The notes below the pieces were generated by a model, which saw only the letters and a program-made list of their open reading frames with translations, searched no databases and had not been told where the DNA came from. A stretch of 64,000 nt of DNA from Sulfuriferula sp047300855. Its GTDB lineage: Bacteria; Pseudomonadota; Gammaproteobacteria; Burkholderiales; Sulfuriferulaceae. Below, in pieces: positions 59,864 to 64,000 of this stretch; position 1 is the stretch's first letter, and each line of letters begins with the position of its first letter. The DNA lies in NCBI RefSeq assembly GCF_047300855.1, contig NZ_CP170197.1:744001-808000 (forward strand). Direction: 5' to 3'. The position numbers and the translations under genes are program-made.

Positions 59864-60851
59864 CCCGTTTTTTGGCCTTCACTGGTTGGACGGTTTCGCC
59901 CTTGCGTTTGCGGGTGTAATGCTCGGTCATTTCGCGGTTACTGTGCCCGAGTAGTTTCTGTGCGTGGTGCAGGTCTTCCAGGTCAGTGGCAGCCTTGGCG
60001 CGTAAGTCCCGAAACTGGAAATTGACCCCGGCGGCTGTGCGTGCGCGCTCAAACCCGCCGCGCAAGCTGTCGGTACTCAGGGGCTGGCCTTTGTCATTCT
60101 GGATGAGGTAAAGCCCGATGGCTTGGCGGGGACGGTTCAGAATGCGGTCAATCACTTGCTTGAGCTCCCCGACGATTTCGACGCGCATCTTTTGCCCGGT
60201 CTTGTTTTGCGTGACTGACAGATAGCCCTCGCGTATGTCGGCGCGCTTCATTTTAAGCACGTCTGCTGGCCTTTGGGCAGTGAGATAGGCCACGTCCATT
60301 GCGTCCTGTACTGGCGGGCTTGCCTTGGCCCATACAGCGCTAAATTCGCCTTCTTCCACGTACCGATCACGTCCGGTTTCCCGGAATCCTCTGACCCCTG
60401 CGCATGGGTTGGCGGCGTGGGTGTAGCCCCATTCCCGCGCTTTATTGTAAATGTGCGACAGCAAGGCTTTTTCCCGGTTGGCTCTGACTTTGGCGGTCTG
60501 GCCGCGTATGTCCATGTAGCCCCGCACGTGTTCCGGCATGATTGCATCTATTGGAGCTTCACCAAAGACGGCAACCAGCCGGGCGATTTCCTGCAGGTTA
60601 TCCTTTTGTGTGCGGTAGCTTTTCAGGCGCATCACTTCGCGTTTGTAGCGCTCCGCGATGACGGAAAAGGTTTTGTCCTGGGGGTCGATTTCCTCGTATT
60701 CAAGCTCTGCCCATTTTAGGCGGGCTTGGTTGATGTCGTTGCCCAGTGGTGTCCACTTGCGCGGGGGCGTGCTACTGACGTGGTAGTAGCTTTTCCCTTT
60801 CATGGACATGTGCTGAGGGAGGTTGTGATTTTTGCTGCGCTTGCGTCCCAT
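59856..60851 (-). CDS. Tyrosine recombinase (phage integrase)
   Basis: A 331-residue integrase with an N-terminal basic DNA-binding part (M-G-R-K-R-S-K-N-H), a core-binding domain (about 60-150) and catalytic domain with Arg in T-A-Q-R-P-A-D-V-L, the box R-D-L-R-A-K-A-A-T, L-G-H-S-N and nucleophile Tyr312 in E-H-Y-T-R. It should integrate the element at tRNA-Leu. Its 3' end lies toward the tRNA, as usual. Confidence 0.95.
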   Translation of the reverse strand: MGRKRSKNHNLPQHMSMKGKSYYHVSSTPPRKWTPLGNDINQARLKWAELEYEEIDPQDKTFSVIAERYKREVMRLKSYRTQKDNLQEIARLVAVFGEAPIDAIMPEHVRGYMDIRGQTAKVRANREKALLSHIYNKAREWGYTHAANPCAGVRGFRETGRDRYVEEGEFSAVWAKASPPVQDAMDVAYLTAQRPADVLKMKRADIREGYLSVTQNKTGQKMRVEIVGELKQVIDRILNRPRQAIGLYLIQNDKGQPLSTDSLRGGFERARTAAGVNFQFRDLRAKAATDLEDLHHAQKLLGHSNREMTEHYTRKRKGETVQPVKAKKREL

Positions 60852-60857
60852 GCTGGA

Positions 60858-61091
60858 TTATCTGCCTGGTCTGATTGCGTCATAGTTGGGCTTGAATCGT
60901 TCCTCTTCCTTGGCGGGCTTCGTGCCGCCCAGCATGGCTTCCACATAGGAACGTGCGACGATAGGCCGCCCGCTTGCGGTTATTTCGAAGCGCCAGTTTT
61001 TCCGCCTCAACCATCCGGCCTGTTTGCTGATGAGCTTGTAGCCGGTGAGTTCGTACAGCTCATCTCTGGTCAGAAAAATACTTTGGCTCAT
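60858..61091 (-). CDS. DUF4224 phage protein
   Basis: A 77-residue protein with F-L-T-R-D-E-L-Y-E-L-T-G-Y-K...Q-A-G-W-L-R-R-K-N-W-R-F, the DUF4224 signature, a winged-helix-like fold that often sits beside integrases and may act as an excisionase. ATGA overlap with the regulator upstream. Confidence 0.85.
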   Translation of the reverse strand: MSQSIFLTRDELYELTGYKLISKQAGWLRRKNWRFEITASGRPIVARSYVEAMLGGTKPAKEEERFKPNYDAIRPGR

Positions 61092-61765
61092 GCTGCTTTC
61101 CTTGAGGGTTTGATCTGGAAGATTTTGGCGGTGTTGAGCTGCCCGAATAACTCGCCGATGCGGTCGCGGATATTTTCCAGTTCATCGACCATGCCTTGAT
61201 TCACGAACAGTTCACGCAAGCTGTTATTTTCTGCGATCTGTGCGGCAATGGCTGCCCTCAAGCGGCTATTTTCGGCACGGTGTGTTTCGAGTTCCGCCTT
61301 CGTGTATTGCAACGCGCCGAAGTCTTGCGGCGTGATACTCAGGCTGCCCACATCGGGGCACACAAAGCCGCCATCCTTGCCGATGAACCAGCCGTCCCAC
61401 TGCGCGTGGGAAAGTCGGTTGGCGGTCGATTCGTAAACCAGTCGGAGCAATTCAAACGCCATGAATGGCATGGGCTCCGTGCCGTTTTCCCATGCACTGA
61501 CCTTGCCTACGCTGACACGCAGATAGGCAGCGGCCTGGTGCTGAGTGATATTCATGAGTTGCTTTCGTAACCACAGGAAATGTTCGGGAGTGACGTTCAT
61601 CCGCTGCGATTGCATCACCCACAGGGGGTGGTAGCCCGGAAAGGCACGATTGATGGCCTCTGATTTCGGCTCAATGGCCTGCATCCAGTATGCCCACAAT
61701 GTCCGGTTTGACGGGTGACCAGTGGCCTTGGCTTTACGCTTTTTTGATGTGGTGCTATTCTTCAT
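61088..61765 (-). CDS. XRE-type helix-turn-helix phage protein
   Basis: A 225-residue protein with a helix-turn-helix at about 77-125 (I-T-Q-H-Q-A-A-A-Y-L-R-V-S-V-G-K-V-S-A-W) and a C-terminal coiled coil (about 155-200, E-L-E-T-H-R-A-E-N-S-R-L). It probably regulates the element. Overlaps rep and the DUF4224 gene by four bases each. Confidence 0.75.
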   Translation of the reverse strand: MKNSTTSKKRKAKATGHPSNRTLWAYWMQAIEPKSEAINRAFPGYHPLWVMQSQRMNVTPEHFLWLRKQLMNITQHQAAAYLRVSVGKVSAWENGTEPMPFMAFELLRLVYESTANRLSHAQWDGWFIGKDGGFVCPDVGSLSITPQDFGALQYTKAELETHRAENSRLRAAIAAQIAENNSLRELFVNQGMVDELENIRDRIGELFGQLNTAKIFQIKPSRKAA

Positions 61766-63588
61766 TGGTCATAACCTTTGTATTGGCCGCCTGTTTCGAC
61801 AGGCGGCCATATTTTTTTGTGGCTTCGCCTCGTTTTTTCCGGGCTTTCTTCGTCCCTGCATGGGGAGTGGATTGGGATCTCGTCAGGACTTTCAAAATTC
61901 ACCTGGCTATTCCCCGGAGAGCCTTTAAATTCAACCCCCGTACAGTTATTGACACGAGTCCAAGGAGGGCAAAAAACCGGCCTTGCGGCGTCACACGGGG
62001 CAAGAAATGGGTAGTGCGATTCCGATTTCTGGTGTTTTCCATCCTTAAATTGCACTACCCATTTCTTGTCCCGCGTGATGATGTGTCCGGGTTGCCCTGC
62101 TTTGGGATTGGGCAGAATCAAGCCCACCACACGGCGGGATAGCTCGCCCCGGTAGCGGGTGCTTTCCTCGTCTTTCAACAGTGGGGACAGGCGTTTTTTC
62201 TTGTCCATTTGCAAGGCCATGTAGCCTGCCCAATCGGCGCTGTCTGCTGCTCGCCACACTGCGCCAAGTGATTCCTCATAGCCCGCTGGAAGTGTTCTAA
62301 TGCGCCGCAATTCGTTCCAGTTGGTGATGGATGGAATCCCGAAAAACTGAAATTGACGGATATTCCAGAATCTTCCCCATGCCACGGCACGGGGTGCTGT
62401 TGACTTGGCAGGTTGGTCTATCTCAAAGTCATTTCCGACTTGATAACCATCCAAATTTTTGGCGATGTATTTGGCGACGTAGGCCGCTGCGCTGCCCTTG
62501 GCAGGGTCGATGATCTCGACTTTGAAGCGATGTTCTGCGGCACCGGGTTCGTCGGGCGACTCTCGCATGGCGTAGCTTTTCAGGGTGTCTATTAGGATGT
62601 CTGCCTGCTCAGGTTTCACAAAGACCAGCATGTGGCTGTGCGGTGTGCCGTCGTGGTGTGGTTCTGTGACGCGTATCCCAAAATATTTTACGTCCAGCCT
62701 GTCCAATGCAGTCCGCGCCGGCTGCCACACTTTCCCTTGCATGTAGCCCATTGCCCGCCTGGGGCTTGTGCCATCGTATTTCGGGTTGAGTTCGCCGCTG
62801 GGTGACTTGCGGGCGTGCATCCGGCTGGGGCAGGTGATGGTAAGAAACAAGCCCATGTAGCCATTTTGCATGGCGTATTGTTCCGTGCCGCTGATGATGG
62901 TCATTACCTGGGCGCGGCGGTTCGCGGGATTACTCAGGCTATGTTCGGCAAGTTCTCCCATGCCGATCACTTCGCCGTCTTCGCTGACAGCTTCGAGGCT
63001 TTCCAGCAGGGTGGCGGTTTGGTGTTGATGCTGTTGGTAGCGGCGATAAGATTCATCGGAGAGATAAGCGCCTGCTCGGCGATGTACAAAGCCACATTTG
63101 ATGGCGGCGGCCTCGAATTTCTGAAAGCTGCGGCGTAGCTTGCGCCTCCACCATTGCACGCTTGTCATGCGGTTGAACAGTTGGGCAAAGTCCTTGAATT
63201 TTGGTGGCTCTATTCCACGTTCTTCGGCCATGCGCAACAGTGCCTGGGTGATGGCTTCCGGCGTTTTGTAGCGCTGGGAAAGTTCCCACGCTTTGGTGGC
63301 GGCCTTGCGCGCTTCTTCGCGGATTTCATCGTCCAGACTGGAAAAACTCAACCGCCCATCATTGAACATTTCCGCGAGCGGCAGCATGGTTAAGTTGGCT
63401 TCCCTACGGCCATTGGCCTTGTGGGTTTCGGCGTAGTCCCTGATGATTCTATGGTGGTACCTGGCGGGGACGGGCTGCAGCTTGCTTGCTACCCATTCGC
63501 GGTCTGAATACTCGGAATTTGCCGCCAATAGCTGACGGCGTGTCTCGGGCGCGAGCCTATCGAAAGCCTCGGTGGATTGCTTCTTCAT
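61762..63588 (-). CDS. gpA-like HUH replication initiator
   Basis: A 608-residue rolling-circle initiator. The metal-binding HUH site is T-P-H-S-H-M-L-V (H317, H319), preceded by T-E-P-H-H-D-G, and two candidate catalytic tyrosines sit four apart in A-Y-V-A-K-Y-I-A-K-N (Y370, Y374), as in the phage P2 gpA and phiX174 A families. ATG 63588 with a GGAAG site is preferred over a frame start at 63660 that overlaps the upstream gene. The last 95 residues look low in structure and overlap the inverted repeat at 61989-62080. Confidence 0.88.
   Translation of the reverse strand: MKKQSTEAFDRLAPETRRQLLAANSEYSDREWVASKLQPVPARYHHRIIRDYAETHKANGRREANLTMLPLAEMFNDGRLSFSSLDDEIREEARKAATKAWELSQRYKTPEAITQALLRMAEERGIEPPKFKDFAQLFNRMTSVQWWRRKLRRSFQKFEAAAIKCGFVHRRAGAYLSDESYRRYQQHQHQTATLLESLEAVSEDGEVIGMGELAEHSLSNPANRRAQVMTIISGTEQYAMQNGYMGLFLTITCPSRMHARKSPSGELNPKYDGTSPRRAMGYMQGKVWQPARTALDRLDVKYFGIRVTEPHHDGTPHSHMLVFVKPEQADILIDTLKSYAMRESPDEPGAAEHRFKVEIIDPAKGSAAAYVAKYIAKNLDGYQVGNDFEIDQPAKSTAPRAVAWGRFWNIRQFQFFGIPSITNWNELRRIRTLPAGYEESLGAVWRAADSADWAGYMALQMDKKKRLSPLLKDEESTRYRGELSRRVVGLILPNPKAGQPGHIITRDKKWVVQFKDGKHQKSESHYPFLAPCDAARPVFCPPWTRVNNCTGVEFKGSPGNSQVNFESPDEIPIHSPCRDEESPEKTRRSHKKIWPPVETGGQYKGYDQ
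61785..61808. other. Hairpin at the 3' end of rep
   Basis: GGCCGCCTG / CAGGCGGCC (61785-61793, 61800-61808), nine perfect base pairs with a six-base loop, is followed on the forward strand by ATATTTTTTT. It lies inside the last codons of rep. It could be a terminator for forward transcription or part of the replication origin. Confidence 0.5.
61989..62080. repeat. Long inverted repeat inside rep, candidate replication origin
   Basis: Two 29-base arms (61989-62017 and 62052-62080) match at 26 positions, with 17 consecutive identical bases at the inner ends and a 34-base loop. All three mismatches are G/A transitions. Located in the 3' coding part of the HUH initiator, where phage P2 also has its origin. 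Confidence 0.55.
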
Positions 63589-63599
63589 GCGTCTTCCGC

Positions 63600-63860
63600 T
63601 CAGTGAGCGTGCGGCAGGTAGCGGGGCTGGATGGTGAGGAGTAAACCGCTCACTTCCCATATACCCACGGCGAGTTCTTTGGCGTCTTTTTCCGTGAGAA
63701 TCTGAGCGGCGAATGCTTCTTCGCTAAAGCTCAGTTTCTGGATTTCTGGGTCTATGGAAGCGAGATAGGTTTGGGTGGGTTTGCAGTACAGTAGAAAGTA
63801 GGCTGGAAGGGTATCACGGCCGGTTTCGCGGGACGTTTCGCGGCGTTGTTTTCTGTTCAT
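63600..63860 (-). CDS. Hypothetical phage protein
   Basis: An 86-residue protein with a basic start (M-N-R-K-Q-R-R-E-T-S-R) and a globular part with A-Y-F-L-L-Y-C-K-P-T-Q-T-Y. No membrane segment or known motif. It lies 11 bases upstream of rep and is probably co-transcribed. Function unknown. Confidence 0.7.
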   Translation of the reverse strand: MNRKQRRETSRETGRDTLPAYFLLYCKPTQTYLASIDPEIQKLSFSEEAFAAQILTEKDAKELAVGIWEVSGLLLTIQPRYLPHAH

Positions 63861-63919
63861 GGTGTCATTTCCTTTGTGGGTTGATGGCGGTTTTCCGCTC
63901 TTGTGTGGGTTGGTGGGTG

Positions 63920-64000
63920 TTAGCGTTTGGGTGGTGTGTCCTTGTGCTTCGCCGTTGCGTAGAGCGCCAGCCCCAGCAAGGCAACGATCACCAGCGCGCC
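63920..64000 (-). CDS. Small membrane protein, C-terminal fragment cut by window edge
   Basis: The last 26 codons (ending TAA at 63920-63922) encode a hydrophobic helix A-L-V-I-V-A-L-L-G-L-A-L-Y and a basic tail K-H-K-D-T-P-P-K-R. It looks like the end of a small phage membrane or coat-like protein; its start is outside the window. Confidence 0.5.
   Translation of the reverse strand, partial: GALVIVALLGLALYATAKHKDTPPKR

Larger units (their letters stand above)
59793..64000. mobile_element. Integrated phage-like element at tRNA-Leu, truncated by window
   Basis: Directly after the 3' end of tRNA-Leu, all genes run leftward: small membrane protein (partial), 86-residue protein, HUH replication protein, XRE-type regulator, DUF4224 protein, integrase. 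They overlap or nearly touch, as in small phages or phage satellites. The far end and the second att copy are outside the window, so type (filamentous phage, P2-like satellite or plasmid-like element) stays open. Confidence 0.8.

Noticed and set aside
1..64000. CRISPR arrays, rRNA genes, insertion sequences
   Set aside because: No regularly spaced repeats, rRNA motifs or transposase-like proteins were seen on either strand.

Overview
The window looks like a chromosomal segment of a chemolithoautotrophic, sulfur-oxidising betaproteobacterium (a Sulfuricella/Sulfuriferula/Thiobacillus-like member of the Nitrosomonadales; this placement is inferred from gene content). The main evidence is a reverse-acting sulfite-oxidation module (sat, aprB, aprA), a CbbQ/CbbO-type ATPase pair, and betaproteobacterial housekeeping blocks: xseB-ispA-dxs-folE2, rpsF-priB-rpsR-rplI, rpoE-rseABC-mucD, lepA-lepB-rnc-era-recO-pdxJ and queA-tgt-yajC-secD-secF.

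Layout. Positions 1-400 hold the end of a Phd/VapC-type toxin-antitoxin pair. A tRNA-Lys follows, then a leftward block (681-10374) with cbbO, cbbQ, a cysteine-cluster protein, aprA, aprB, sat, two small proteins of unknown function and a class I glutamine amidotransferase. Next come two exported proteins (a retropepsin-like protease and a Sel1-repeat protein), the isoprenoid/folE2 block, and a Rieske oxygenase overlapping a DMT exporter. At 18205-18316 a sigma-54-type promoter is followed by a short segment ending in a strong terminator, which I read as a candidate small RNA. The ribosomal operon, dnaB, alr and queF follow. Positions 24873-26222 form a small AT-richer accessory patch with an HNH nuclease and an orphan antitoxin. 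The ygfZ/ygfX/nadB group leads into the sigma-E operon, which has a sigma-E-like promoter in front of rpoE and a terminator just before lepA. A large GGDEF/EAL sensor, an M14 carboxypeptidase and a His-rich exported protein come next, followed by a seven-gene MoxR/DUF58 operon (45617-52812). A YchJ-type protein broken by a one-base frameshift, DedA, the Sec accessory genes and the queuosine genes follow.

The right end is a mobile element inserted at the 3' end of tRNA-Leu(CAA): tyrosine integrase, DUF4224 protein, XRE-type regulator, a gpA-like HUH replication protein with a long inverted repeat inside its 3' coding end, and small genes running off the window.

How the genes work together. 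AprBA oxidises sulfite to APS and Sat releases sulfate with ATP formation. CbbQ/CbbO is either a RuBisCO activase or a related metalloenzyme remodelling pair. The RpoE operon handles envelope stress through RseA/RseB/RseC and the MucD protease. SecDF-YajC helps protein export. FolE2, QueF, QueA and Tgt supply four steps of queuosine synthesis. The least explained items are the sigma-54 small RNA candidate, the proteins beside sat, the placement of CbbQO next to apr, and the putative replication origin inside the rep gene.
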